Below are positions 34,562-42,944 of a stretch of 64,000 nt of DNA, in pieces. Within the stretch, counting starts at the first letter, position 1, and each line of letters begins with the position of its first letter. Under the pieces are notes generated by a model. The model saw only the letters and a list, made by a program, of their open reading frames with translations. It had not been told where the DNA came from and did no database searches. The DNA comes from Actinomadura rifamycini DSM 43936. GTDB taxonomy: Bacteria; Actinomycetota; Actinomycetes; Streptosporangiales; Streptosporangiaceae. The position numbers and the translations under genes are program-made. Location of the stretch: contig NZ_AULB01000022.1 in assembly GCF_000425065.1 (NCBI RefSeq), positions 62,001-126,000 of the forward strand. Reading direction: 5' to 3'.

Positions 34562-35335
34562 TCACCAGGGCAGCGGGCCCTCCTCGCCGAAGAACCCGGC
34601 GGTCGGCCCGTCCGCGCCGACCGTGGCCAGCCGCACCACCACCGCGGCGCCCTGCGCGGGCGTCAGCACCCCGGTGTTGTTGTTGCTGTCGGTGGCGACG
34701 TATCCGGGCGCGACGGCGTTGACCAGGACGCCGTCCTTGCGCAGCTCGTTGGCGTACTGCACGGTCAGCGCGCTCAGCGCGGACTTGGACGGCGTGTACG
34801 CCGCCGACGGCACCAGGGCCGCGAACGGCCCGTCCGGATCGCTCGTGAGGGTCAGCGACGCGGCGTGGCTGCTGACGTTGACGACGCGCGGCGCGGGCGA
34901 CCGCCGCAGCAGCGGCAGCACGGCGTTGGTCACCGCGATCACCCCGAACACGTTCGTCTCGAACACCGCCCGGACCATGTCCAGGTCGACGGTGCTGGGG
35001 ATCTGGTCGGCGGCGTCCGCGGGCGACACCCCGGGCGGGGTGCCGGTGATGCCGGCGTTGTTGACCAGCACGTCGAGCCGGCCGAAGTCCTCCTCGATCC
35101 GGGCCGCCGCCCGCCGGACGGCGGCCCGGTCGGTGACGTCCAGGGCGACGGCGTGCGCGTCGCCGCCGCCCGCCCGCAGCGCCGCGGCGGCCTCCTCGCC
35201 GCGGCGCGCGTCCCGGGCGCCGACCAGGACGGTCATGCCCAGCTCGGCGAGCCGTCCGGCGACCGCCCGGCCGATCCCCTTGTTCGCCCCGGTGACCAGC
35301 GCGACCTTCTTCTCGTGCGTGCCCTGCCCGCTCAT
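34562..35335 (-). CDS. Short-chain dehydrogenase, likely ECF41 target
   Basis: A 257-residue classical SDR: TGANKGIG at residues 15-22, NNAG in LVNNAGITG, and YTPSK as the YxxxK active site with upstream Ser (VNVSSHAAS), then NAVAPGYVATD. It resembles carbonyl reductase-like members. ECF41 sigma factors are usually paired with one carboxymuconolactone decarboxylase, oxidoreductase or epimerase (COE) gene; this SDR fits that role, with the sigma gene immediately downstream. Substrate unknown. Confidence 0.88.
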   Translation of the reverse strand: MSGQGTHEKKVALVTGANKGIGRAVAGRLAELGMTVLVGARDARRGEEAAAALRAGGGDAHAVALDVTDRAAVRRAAARIEEDFGRLDVLVNNAGITGTPPGVSPADAADQIPSTVDLDMVRAVFETNVFGVIAVTNAVLPLLRRSPAPRVVNVSSHAASLTLTSDPDGPFAALVPSAAYTPSKSALSALTVQYANELRKDGVLVNAVAPGYVATDSNNNTGVLTPAQGAAVVVRLATVGADGPTAGFFGEEGPLPW

Positions 35336-35392
35336 GCTCGCCCCTTGCGGTCGGAGGGTGCGCTCCGTGCGGCACCCGTCTTCACCACCCGA

Positions 35393-35419
35393 GACGAGAC
35401 GGCGCCGCCGCCTGTGACA
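35393..35419 (-). promoter_or_regulatory. Predicted ECF41 promoter (TGTCACA-N16-CGTC)
   Basis: On the minus strand, TGTCACA (35413-35419) is followed after 16 bases by CGTC (35393-35396), matching the published ECF41 target pattern as I recall it. A second CGTC (35398-35401) lies only 11 bases away. The transcription start would fall about 50 bases before the SDR ATG. Confidence 0.65.
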
Positions 35420-35440
35420 TGCGAGCCGGAAAAAGGCCGT

Positions 35441-35887
35441 TCACCGTTCGGCGGGCGCGTGCTCCCGTTCCGGCCGTCCGGCGACGTCGTCGAGGCCGTT
35501 CACCCGGGTGTTGTGGACCGCGCGGATCTTCCAGGCGCCGTCGCGCCTGACGAGCACCATCGTGATGAGGCCCGCGCGGTCCTCGGGGGCGCCGGCGCCG
35601 GGCGGCGTGTGGTCGGGCCAGCTCCACCGGGTGTGGACGAGCGCCACGTCCGGTGCGATCGCCGCGATATCGACGACCTCCTGGGTGTAGTTCCGTTTCT
35701 GCTCGACCACCGGGGCGGGCACGTCCTTGTGCCCCTCGACGTTGTCGCGCCGCGTCCGCCACCAGACGCCGCGGTGGGTGATGAAGTCGCAGTCGTCGGT
35801 GAAGTAGGCGCCCCAGGGGTCCATCTCGTGCCGGATCCAGTGGTCCGTCTGCGCGTCGAGCGCGCGCCGGATCTCGTCCTCGTCCAT
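35441..35887 (-). CDS. SnoaL-like NTF2-fold protein
   Basis: A 148-residue single-domain protein of the NTF2/SnoaL fold: an N-terminal helix DEDEIRRALDAQTDHW, the core WGAYFTDDCDFITHRG and WRTRRDNVEGHK, then strands VALVHTRWSW and GLITMVLVRRDGAWKIRAVHNTRV. Many such proteins are small isomerases, dehydratases or of unknown role. The ATG at 35887 is chosen; a TTG at 35908 in frame is an alternative. It lies upstream of the SDR and sigma genes on the same strand but before the ECF41 promoter, so it is probably a separate unit. Confidence 0.75.
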   Translation of the reverse strand: MDEDEIRRALDAQTDHWIRHEMDPWGAYFTDDCDFITHRGVWWRTRRDNVEGHKDVPAPVVEQKRNYTQEVVDIAAIAPDVALVHTRWSWPDHTPPGAGAPEDRAGLITMVLVRRDGAWKIRAVHNTRVNGLDDVAGRPEREHAPAER

Positions 35888-35943
35888 GCACCGATCATCG
35901 AACCTCAAGTTTGGTCGAGGTCAAGACCCCCGGGCGGCCGGGC

Positions 35944-37500
35944 TCAGCGCGGGGCGAGGGTGCGGGTGTAGAGGACGGCGCCGTCGATGTCGCGGAGCCG
36001 CACGGTCAGCTCCCCCGACCCGCCGTCGAGGTCGACCTCGCCGAAGTGCTGGAAGCCCTCGGCCGGGGACGTGTTCGGGGTCCGCGGCGCCCGGTGGAAG
36101 TCGAGCTGCGGACCGAAGGTGCCCTCCAGGGTGTTCGGGCCGAACGCGCCCGCGTTCAGGGGGCCGGAGACGAACTCCCAGAACGGGTCGAAGTCCTGGA
36201 ACGCCGCCTTCGCCGGGTCGTAGTAGTGCGCCGCCGTGTAGTGGACGTCCGCCGTCAGCCACACCATGTTCCGGACGCCCCGGCGCTTCGCGTACGACAG
36301 CAGGTCGGCGATCTCGCGCTCGCGGCCCAGCGGCGCGCCGCCGTCACCCTGCGCGATGCCCTCCTGGGCGGAGCCGTCCGGGACGATGAGCCCGATCGGC
36401 AGGTCCGCCGCGATCACCTTCCAGGTCGCCCGGGACCGGCGCAGCTCCCGCTTCAGCCACCCGAGCTGCTCGGCCCCCAGCACGCCCCCGGCGGCGGTGG
36501 GCGAGTCGTTCGCCCCGTTGGCGTCCTTGTGGGTGCGCATGTCGAGGACGAAGACGTCCAGCAGCGGCCCGTAGGAGACGCGGCGGTACAGGCGGCCGTT
36601 CCTGTGGGGGCGGACGGCGGTCGGGGTGTACTCGAACATCGCCCGCCGAGCGCGCGCCGCCAGGACGTCCACGCGCTTCTCGGTGTACTGGGGCAGGTCG
36701 AGGATCTCCCCCGGGTACCAGTTGTTCACGACCTCGTGGTCGTCCCACTGGTAGACCATCGGGACCCGGGCGTTGAACGCGCGCATGGCCGCGTCCTCCA
36801 GGTTGTACCGGAACTGCCCGCGGTACTCGGCGAGCGTCTCGGCGACCTTGCTCTTCTCCGGGGTGACGAGGTTGCGCCACGTCCGTCCGTCCGGCAGCCG
36901 GACCGTCTCCTGCAGCGGGCCGTCGGCGTACACGAGGTCGCCGCTGCACAGGAAGAAGTCCGGGTCGAGCGCGCCCATCGCGTCGAAGATGCGGTAGCCG
37001 CCGAGGGCGCCGTCGATGCCCCACCCCTGGCCCGCCAGGTCGCCCGACCAGACGAACCGGATGTCGGACCGGTCGCGGGGCGCGGTGCGCAGGCGTCCGG
37101 TCACCGGCTCGGACAGGACGGACCGGCGGTCCGGGTCGGCCAGCACCACCCGGTAGTGGATCTCCTCCCCGGCGGGCAGGCCCCGCAGGAACGCCTTGCC
37201 GGTCAGGTCGGTGCCCGGGGTGAGCAGCGGCCCCGGGATCCGCCGCGCGCGGGCGAAGTCGGGGCGGCGGCTCACCTCGACCAGCATCCGCGCGGGCCGG
37301 TCCGAGCGGGCCCAGACGACCGCCTCGTGCGCGGTGGCGTCGCCGCTCTGCACACCGTGGGTCAGCCGCGGGCGGCGCCGCACCAGCGCGGGCGACGCGG
37401 GCCCGGCCAGGGCCGTCCCGCCGCCGAGCAGGGCCCCCGCGGCGGCTCCGGCCCCCGTCGCCAGTCCCCCGCGCAGGAAGGTCCGTCGGTTCGGCGTCAT
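35944..37500 (-). CDS. phoD: Tat-exported alkaline phosphatase D
   Basis: A 518-residue PhoD-family phosphatase/phosphodiesterase. The N-terminus has a Tat signal (NRRTFLRGG, then an Ala/Gly-rich hydrophobic stretch ending near ALAGPASP), so it is exported folded. After an N-terminal beta domain, metal-ligand motifs appear: WSGDLAGQG, CSGDLVYADG, WDDHEVVNNW and, near the end, WLTADVHYTAAHYYD. These bind Fe3+/Ca2+ in characterised PhoD. It should release phosphate from phosphoesters, including teichoic acids, outside the cell under phosphate limitation; no clear PHO box was seen. The ATG follows GGAGC. Confidence 0.92.
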   Translation of the reverse strand: MTPNRRTFLRGGLATGAGAAAGALLGGGTALAGPASPALVRRRPRLTHGVQSGDATAHEAVVWARSDRPARMLVEVSRRPDFARARRIPGPLLTPGTDLTGKAFLRGLPAGEEIHYRVVLADPDRRSVLSEPVTGRLRTAPRDRSDIRFVWSGDLAGQGWGIDGALGGYRIFDAMGALDPDFFLCSGDLVYADGPLQETVRLPDGRTWRNLVTPEKSKVAETLAEYRGQFRYNLEDAAMRAFNARVPMVYQWDDHEVVNNWYPGEILDLPQYTEKRVDVLAARARRAMFEYTPTAVRPHRNGRLYRRVSYGPLLDVFVLDMRTHKDANGANDSPTAAGGVLGAEQLGWLKRELRRSRATWKVIAADLPIGLIVPDGSAQEGIAQGDGGAPLGREREIADLLSYAKRRGVRNMVWLTADVHYTAAHYYDPAKAAFQDFDPFWEFVSGPLNAGAFGPNTLEGTFGPQLDFHRAPRTPNTSPAEGFQHFGEVDLDGGSGELTVRLRDIDGAVLYTRTLAPR

Positions 37501-37691
37501 TCGGCGCTCCGTTCTCCGTTCGTCGTACTCCGCGCCGGAATGATCGTCCACGCCGGTGACCGGCACCTGAACACCGGACATCCGGGAAGAATCGGCTGGT
37601 CGGCCCGCACGGCGCCGGACGGACCGCCCGCGGGCGCCCGCCGCCGAACGCGCGCCGGAGGCGGCACGGCCTCCGGCGCGCGACCCGTCCC

Positions 37692-38759
37692 TCAGGCCCG
37701 CGTTTCAATCTTCATGTCGCCCTTGGTCACGGTGCGGATGTGGTCACCCGCGAGCAGGTCGTGGGGGTACCCGAGCTTGATCGAACTGGTCTCGTCCAGA
37801 CGGGCCAGCTGGGCGTCCGTGAAGTCGACCTCCAGGGCCCCCAGGTTGCCGTTCAACTGCTCCAGGGTCCGGGCGCCGACGATCGACGCCGTCACGCCCG
37901 GATTCTGCAGCGTCCAGGCGAGCGCGACCTGCGCGGGAGTGCGGCCCAGCTCCGCGGCGACCTCCTTCACCGCGTCGGCGATGGCGAGGTTGCGTTCGGT
38001 GACCAGCCCGAGCCCGGCGTTGAAGCTCTTGCGGGAGCTCTCCCCGGGCCCGGCGGCCGCCGCGCCCGCCGCGTCGGCGCGGCCGTACTTCCCGGTGAGC
38101 ACGCCGCCCGCCAGCGGCGAGTACGGGGTCACCCCGAGCCCCATCGCGCGGGCCATGGGGATGAGGTCGCGTTCCGCGTCGCGGCTCGCGAGGTTGTACT
38201 CGACCTGCAGCCCGACCAGCGGCGACCAGCCGCGCAGGTCGGCGATCGCCTGCATCCGCGAGACCTCCCACGCCGGGACGTTGGACATCGCCACGTACAG
38301 GACCTTGCCCTGCCGGACCAGGTCGTCCATACCGCGCAGGATCTCCTCGACCGGCGTCGCGAAATCCCACACGTGCAGGTAGAGCAGATCGAGGTAGTCC
38401 GTGTTCAACCGCCGGAGGCTGGTCTCCACCGAAGCGAACATGTTCTTGCGGTGGCTCCCCGCGGCATTGGGGTCTCCGGGGCGGCGCAGCGTCGTGTACT
38501 TCGTCGCCAGCACCAGGCTCTCGCGGGCGCCGCGGGTGAATTCGCCCAGCTGGCGCTCGGAGCTGCCGTCGGCGTAGGTGTCGGCGGTGTCGATGAAGTT
38601 GCCGCCGCGCTCGACGTAGGCGTCGAACAGCCTGCGCGCCTCTTCCTTCTCGGCACCCCAGCCGGATTCGGTTCCGAAGGTCGCCGTACCGAGCGCGAGC
38701 GGTGAGACCCGCAGCCCGGAGCGGCCCAGCAGCCGGTAGCTGTCGAGGGTGAGCGCCAT
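37692..38759 (-). CDS. Aldo/keto reductase
   Basis: A 355-residue (beta/alpha)8 NADPH-dependent reductase. The catalytic tetrad is visible: Asp57 (FIDTAD), Tyr62 (TYADG), Lys87 (ATKYT) and His129 (LLYLHVWD). VPAWEVSRMQAI and PYSPLAGGVLTGKYG are usual for the bacterial AKR12/15-like group. The ATG follows a strong GGAGG site. It is divergent from an XRE/MmyB-type regulator 117 bp away, an arrangement in which the regulator commonly controls the reductase. Confidence 0.9.
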   Translation of the reverse strand: MALTLDSYRLLGRSGLRVSPLALGTATFGTESGWGAEKEEARRLFDAYVERGGNFIDTADTYADGSSERQLGEFTRGARESLVLATKYTTLRRPGDPNAAGSHRKNMFASVETSLRRLNTDYLDLLYLHVWDFATPVEEILRGMDDLVRQGKVLYVAMSNVPAWEVSRMQAIADLRGWSPLVGLQVEYNLASRDAERDLIPMARAMGLGVTPYSPLAGGVLTGKYGRADAAGAAAAGPGESSRKSFNAGLGLVTERNLAIADAVKEVAAELGRTPAQVALAWTLQNPGVTASIVGARTLEQLNGNLGALEVDFTDAQLARLDETSSIKLGYPHDLLAGDHIRTVTKGDMKIETRA

Positions 38760-38876
38760 CCTGTCCTCCTGCACGTGTCGTCCGTCCTCGACAGCCACTC
38801 TCGGATCACGGCGAGCCGGAGGTAAGGGAAGGAGCATCCTGGGAAGAGCGGTCCCACCCTGCCTGTTGCACCGATC

Positions 38877-39710
38877 ATGACGACGACCACGGTGGACCGG
38901 ACCCGAGAGCTGGCGGCGTTCCTGCGGACCCGGCGGGAGCGCCTGGACCCGCGGGACGTCGGCCTGCCGACGCGCCTGCGGGCCCGGCGGACCCCGGGAC
39001 TGCGCCGCGAAGAGGTCGCCGAACTGGCCGGGGTCAGCGTCGACTACGTCGTACGGCTGGAGCAGGCCCGCGGGCTGCGGCCCTCCGCGGAGGTCGTGGA
39101 GGGCCTGTGCAGGGCACTGCGTCTGGACCCGCACGAGCGCGCCTACCTCTACGACCTGGCCCGGCAGCGCCCCCGCGACGACGACAAGCTCGTCACCGCC
39201 GCGGCGCCGTCGCTGGCCCGGCTCGTCGCCGACCTGGCGCCGCTGCCCGCCATGCTCCTGAACCACCGCTACGACATCCTGGCCTGGAACACCGAAATGA
39301 CCAGGCTGCTGCTGGATTTCGGCGACCTGCCGCCAGAGCAGCGCAATTCGATGTGGCTGTGCCTGATGCACCCGCGGTTGCGCGGCTATTACCTCGACCG
39401 CGAACGCATGGTGCGGGAAGGGATCGCCCACCTGCGCGCCGCGTGGGCCGCGCACCCGGACGATCCGGCGCTGACCGGCCTCATCGCCGAGTTCACCGCC
39501 GGCCACGAGGACTTCGCGCGCCTGTGGGCCGAGCAGGACGTCAAGGTCGCCGCCCGCGGGACCAAGATGCTGCGGCACCCCGAGGCCGGTGTGCTCTCCG
39601 TGCAGTACGAGACGCTCAGACCGCTCCAGGACCCCGACCAGCTGCTGGTGATCTACCGCGCCGCGGACGCGGAAAGCCAGGCGGCCCTGGACCGGTTGTC
39701 CGCCCGGTGA
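38877..39710 (+). CDS. XRE-family regulator with MmyB-like ligand domain
   Basis: A 277-residue regulator. Residues 1-85 form an XRE helix-turn-helix (LRREEVAELAGVSVDYVVRLEQARG). The C-terminal part (about 100-275) is the MmyB-like domain (MLLNHRYDILAWNTEMTRLL, GDLPPEQRNSMWL), which binds a fatty-acid-like ligand in the related MltR/MmyB structures. It is divergent from the aldo/keto reductase and very likely regulates it. It is convergent with the pyrophosphorylase gene, 4 bp apart. Confidence 0.88.
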   Translation: MTTTTVDRTRELAAFLRTRRERLDPRDVGLPTRLRARRTPGLRREEVAELAGVSVDYVVRLEQARGLRPSAEVVEGLCRALRLDPHERAYLYDLARQRPRDDDKLVTAAAPSLARLVADLAPLPAMLLNHRYDILAWNTEMTRLLLDFGDLPPEQRNSMWLCLMHPRLRGYYLDRERMVREGIAHLRAAWAAHPDDPALTGLIAEFTAGHEDFARLWAEQDVKVAARGTKMLRHPEAGVLSVQYETLRPLQDPDQLLVIYRAADAESQAALDRLSAR

Positions 39711-39714
39711 CGGG

Positions 39715-40782
39715 TCAGGCGTCGGTGGAGAACCGGACGGCCGTCGGGGGCAGCTCGATGCCGGGCCAGATGCGCAGGCCGCCGCGGAGCTCGTTGCCGG
39801 GGCCGACGACGGCGCCGTCGCCGAGGATGACGCCGTCGAGGACGGCGCCGGGGCCGACCCGCGCGCCCCGGGACAGGACGGAGTCGCGGACGGTCGCGCC
39901 CTCGGCGACGAACGCGTCGTCGAGCAGGACGCTGCCGACGACGGTGCTGCCGGCCTCGACGACCGCGCCGCGCCCGACGGTGGTGCCGCCGCGGACGATC
40001 GCGCCCGGCGCGACGGTCGCGCCGGGGAGGGTGAGGCGCTCACCGGGCTCGCCGGGCATCGCGGGCGAGGCGAGGCGGCCGAGGACGAGGTCGCAGGAGC
40101 CGCGGACGAACGCCTCGGGGGTGCCGACGTCGAGCCAGTACTCGGCCTCGACGTGGCCCATGACGCGGGCGCCCGAGGAGATCAGGGCGGGGAACGTCTC
40201 GCGCTCGACGGAGACGACCTCGTCCTCGGGGATCGTGTCGATCGCGGAGCGGCGGAACACGTAGCAGCCCGCGTTGATCTGGTCGGTGACCGGGTGCGAG
40301 GTCTTCTCGAGGAACGCGGTGACGCGGCCCGTCCCGTCCGTGGGGACGCACCCGAAGCGGGACGGGTCGTCGACGCGGGTCAGGTGCAGGGTCGCGGCGG
40401 CGCCGGTGTCCTCGTGCAGGGCGACCTGGGCCCGGACGTCGTGGCCGGAGAGGATGTCGCCGTTGAGGATCAGGACCGGGTCGTCCGGGCCGGAGCGGAG
40501 GGCGCGGGCGGCGTTGCGGATGGCGCCGCCGGTGCCGAGCGGCTGGTCCTCGCTGACGTAGACGAGTTCGAGCCCGTGGGCCTTGGAGCCGAAGGCGGCC
40601 TCGAACATCTCGGCCCGGTACGACGTGGCGAACACGATGCGCTCGACGCCCGCCGCGTGCGCGCGCGCGAGCTGGTGCGAGAGGAACGACACACCGGCCG
40701 TGGGCAGCAGCGGCTTCGGGGTGGAGATGGTGAGCGGGCGCAGGCGCGTGCCCCTGCCTCCGACCAGGAGGATCGCTTCCAC
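39715..40782 (-). CDS. NDP-sugar pyrophosphorylase, probably mannose-1-phosphate guanylyltransferase
   Basis: A 355-residue enzyme. The N-terminal nucleotidyltransferase has AILLVGGRGTRLRPLT, PKPLLP, EDQPLGTGGAIRNA and LNGDIL; the C-terminal ~110 residues form a left-handed beta-helix of hexapeptide repeats (PGAIVRGGTTVGRGAVVEAG and following). It should turn mannose-1-P (from ManB) into GDP-mannose, as for the mycobacterial Rv3264c type, though other NDP-hexoses cannot be excluded. The start GTG has a GAAAGGAG site. Confidence 0.85.
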   Translation of the reverse strand: MEAILLVGGRGTRLRPLTISTPKPLLPTAGVSFLSHQLARAHAAGVERIVFATSYRAEMFEAAFGSKAHGLELVYVSEDQPLGTGGAIRNAARALRSGPDDPVLILNGDILSGHDVRAQVALHEDTGAAATLHLTRVDDPSRFGCVPTDGTGRVTAFLEKTSHPVTDQINAGCYVFRRSAIDTIPEDEVVSVERETFPALISSGARVMGHVEAEYWLDVGTPEAFVRGSCDLVLGRLASPAMPGEPGERLTLPGATVAPGAIVRGGTTVGRGAVVEAGSTVVGSVLLDDAFVAEGATVRDSVLSRGARVGPGAVLDGVILGDGAVVGPGNELRGGLRIWPGIELPPTAVRFSTDA

Positions 40783-40829
40783 TGGGCTCCTTTCTCCACC
40801 GCCGTGTGGAGGCCGAGCCTAGTGGACCG

Positions 40830-41540
40830 TCAGTCGGTGCGCTTCCGGGCCTCGACGAGCACGATGCTGCCGCGCTCGTTGGGGGCCTTGCGGTCGGCGA
40901 GGGCGACGAGCGGCGTGAGCGGGGCGGCGGCGTTGAAGCCGACCTTGCCGCCGTAGGTGGACAGCGACAGGTAGAGGCGCTCGGTGGCGGCGGTGCGGAA
41001 CTGGTAGCTGTGCCGCACGAGGTCGAGGCCGCGCTCGTCCATGAGCTTGCGGAGGCTCTCGTGGGTGTAGGTGTGCTGGACGTGGTACTTCGCCTTGTGG
41101 GCGTCGCGCAGCTTCGGCCAGGCGTCCGCGCGGCTGAGGACGTCGGCGGACATGAAGATCGCGCCGCCGGGCTTCAGCACCCGGGCCATCTCGTCGAGGG
41201 AGCGGCCGCCGTCGTCGAAGTGCTCGATGGCGCAGACGGAGAGGATCGCGTCGAAGGACGCGTCGCCGAACGGGAGGCGCAGCGCGTCGCACTCGATCAG
41301 CGCGGGCGCGTGCGCGAGCGTCCGGCCGTACACCATCTTGCCGCGGTGCAGGTCGATGGACACCGCGTCGGCGCCGCGCCGGCGGGCCTGCCCGGCCCAG
41401 TAGCCGTCGCCGCCCGCGACGTCGAGGACCCGGCGGCCGCGCAGGTCGCGCCCCATCCAGCCGAGCAGCGTCCCGGCTTCGCGGTACCGGCAGACGTGCA
41501 CCTGGTGGCCCATGAAGGCGATCGCATCCGAGAGTTTCAT
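40830..41540 (-). CDS. Class I SAM-dependent methyltransferase
   Basis: A 236-residue methyltransferase. The SAM loop is VLDVAGGDGYWAGQARRRG, followed by the acidic VSIDLHRG strand, then FDAILSVCAIEHFDDGGRSLDEMARVLKPGG, typical of UbiE/Methyltransf_11 proteins. The substrate is unknown; the neighbouring envelope genes suggest a lipid- or sugar-linked acceptor. ATG 41540 is chosen because TAAAGT stands 7 bases before it and the conserved part begins there. Confidence 0.85.
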   Translation of the reverse strand: MKLSDAIAFMGHQVHVCRYREAGTLLGWMGRDLRGRRVLDVAGGDGYWAGQARRRGADAVSIDLHRGKMVYGRTLAHAPALIECDALRLPFGDASFDAILSVCAIEHFDDGGRSLDEMARVLKPGGAIFMSADVLSRADAWPKLRDAHKAKYHVQHTYTHESLRKLMDERGLDLVRHSYQFRTAATERLYLSLSTYGGKVGFNAAAPLTPLVALADRKAPNERGSIVLVEARKRTD

Positions 41541-41547
41541 CGCGCCC

Positions 41548-41553
41548 ACTTTA
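41548..41553 (-). promoter_or_regulatory. Candidate -10 box (TAAAGT) for the methyltransferase
   Basis: TAAAGT on the minus strand ends 7 bases before the ATG, fitting leaderless transcription. Confidence 0.4.
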
Positions 41554-41621
41554 CGGGGGACGGACGGTCGGAGTGCCGCGTTCGGTGCCCGTGTCCGCCT
41601 CCCGCGCCCCGGGGGTTCGCC

Positions 41622-41627
41622 TACTCT
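41622..41627 (+). promoter_or_regulatory. Candidate -10 box (TACTCT) for the flippase-like gene
   Basis: TACTCT is followed by 7 bases and the GTG at 41635, a leaderless arrangement. Confidence 0.45.
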
Positions 41628-41634
41628 GGGGCGC

Positions 41635-42624
41635 GTGAACAAGAAGGTCGTCGCCGTGCGGGTCCTGCGGGTGCTGCTGGTTCTGCTCGCCCTGGCCTTC
41701 TGCGCCTACAGCGTGGCATCGCAGTGGGACGCGACCGTGCGGGCGCTGCGGGACATGTCGTGGTACGCGCTCGCGGGCTCCCTCGCGGCGGGCCTCGCGG
41801 GGCTGTTCGTGTGGATGCTCGGGTGGCGGGCGCTGCTGGGCGGGCTCGGGTCGCCGCTGCCGGTCGGCGCGGCGTTCCGGATCTCGGGGATCTCGCAGCT
41901 CGGCAAGTACGTGCCGGGCAAGGTGTGGGCGCTGGTCACGCAGATCGAGATGACGCGGGAGCACAAGGTGCCCGCGGAGCGGAGCTTCGGCTCGACGCTG
42001 CTGGCGGTGGCGACGTCCACGGCGTGCGGGCTCGCGGTCGCGGCGGTGACGCTGCCGCTGACGTCGGCGACCGCGCGGGACCGGTTCTGGTGGCTGTTCC
42101 TGCTGGCGCCGGTGCTGCTCGCGGCCCTGCACCCGAAGATCGTCACGTGGGCGCTGGGGCTGATGCTGAAGGTGCTGCGGCGGCCGCCGCTGGAGCGTCC
42201 GGTGAGCCTGGCGGTGACGCTGCGGGCGATCGGCTGGACGGTCCTCGGGTGGGCGCTGTTCGGCGTCCACACGTGGCTGCTGTGCGCGGCGGTCGGGGGC
42301 GACGGCCCGGGGCTGCCGTTCCTGGCGGCGGGCGCGTACGCGCTGGCGTTCGTGGTGGGCTTCCTGGTGTTCATCGCGCCGGGCGGGATCGGGGCGCGGG
42401 AGGCCGCGCTGACCGTGGTGCTCAGCCCGGCGCTGCCGGCGGGCGCGGCGGTCGTGGTGGCGATCGCGAGCCGCGTCCTGCTGACGGCCGCGGACCTGAT
42501 CATCGCGGGCGCCGCGTTCGTGCTGACCAAGCCGCCGAAGGGGGCGGTGCCGGACGGCGGCGGGAATGATCGGCAGACGGCGGGACTTGTGAACGGTACG
42601 TCCCCGACGAAGGAGTCCCCGTGA
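41635..42624 (+). CDS. Lysylphosphatidylglycerol synthase-like (UPF0104) integral membrane protein
   Basis: A 329-residue polytopic protein with about eight helices of the LPG_synthase_TM family. The signature ISGISQLGKYVPGKVWA and the FIAPGGIGAREA loop are present. There is no soluble aminoacyl-transferase domain, so it is not a full MprF; stand-alone members are thought to act as lipid-linked flippases or in glycolipid transport. Its TGA overlaps the thioredoxin GTG by 4 bases (GTGA). Confidence 0.82.
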   Translation: MNKKVVAVRVLRVLLVLLALAFCAYSVASQWDATVRALRDMSWYALAGSLAAGLAGLFVWMLGWRALLGGLGSPLPVGAAFRISGISQLGKYVPGKVWALVTQIEMTREHKVPAERSFGSTLLAVATSTACGLAVAAVTLPLTSATARDRFWWLFLLAPVLLAALHPKIVTWALGLMLKVLRRPPLERPVSLAVTLRAIGWTVLGWALFGVHTWLLCAAVGGDGPGLPFLAAGAYALAFVVGFLVFIAPGGIGAREAALTVVLSPALPAGAAVVVAIASRVLLTAADLIIAGAAFVLTKPPKGAVPDGGGNDRQTAGLVNGTSPTKESP

Positions 42625-42944
42625 CAAGTCCGGTCACCGTGACCGACGCGACGTACGACGCCGAGGTGCTGAAGAGCGACGTCCCCGTCCTGGTCGATTT
42701 CTGGGCGGACTGGTGCGGCCCGTGCAAGATGATCGCGCCGGTGCTGGACCAGATCGCCGCCGAGCTGGACGGCCGGCTGAAGATCGCGAAGATGAACTAC
42801 GACGAGAACCCGGTGACCCCCGGCAAGTACGGGGTGCTGGGGCTGCCGACCCTGCTGCTCGTCAAGGACGGCGAGGTCGTGGAGCAGGTCACCGGCGCGA
42901 AGCCGAAGCGGGCCTTCCTGAAGATCATCGAGCCGCACCTGTGA
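42621..42944 (+). CDS. trxA: Thioredoxin
   Basis: A 107-residue thioredoxin with active site WCGPC (Cys32, Cys35), preceded by VLVDFWAD, and the conserved cis-Pro in GLPTLLLVKDGE. It reduces protein disulfides in the cytoplasm with thioredoxin reductase (not in this window). It is translationally coupled to the preceding membrane-protein gene. Its 3' end overlaps the opposing GT4 gene by 20 bp. Confidence 0.95.
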   Translation: MTSPVTVTDATYDAEVLKSDVPVLVDFWADWCGPCKMIAPVLDQIAAELDGRLKIAKMNYDENPVTPGKYGVLGLPTLLLVKDGEVVEQVTGAKPKRAFLKIIEPHL

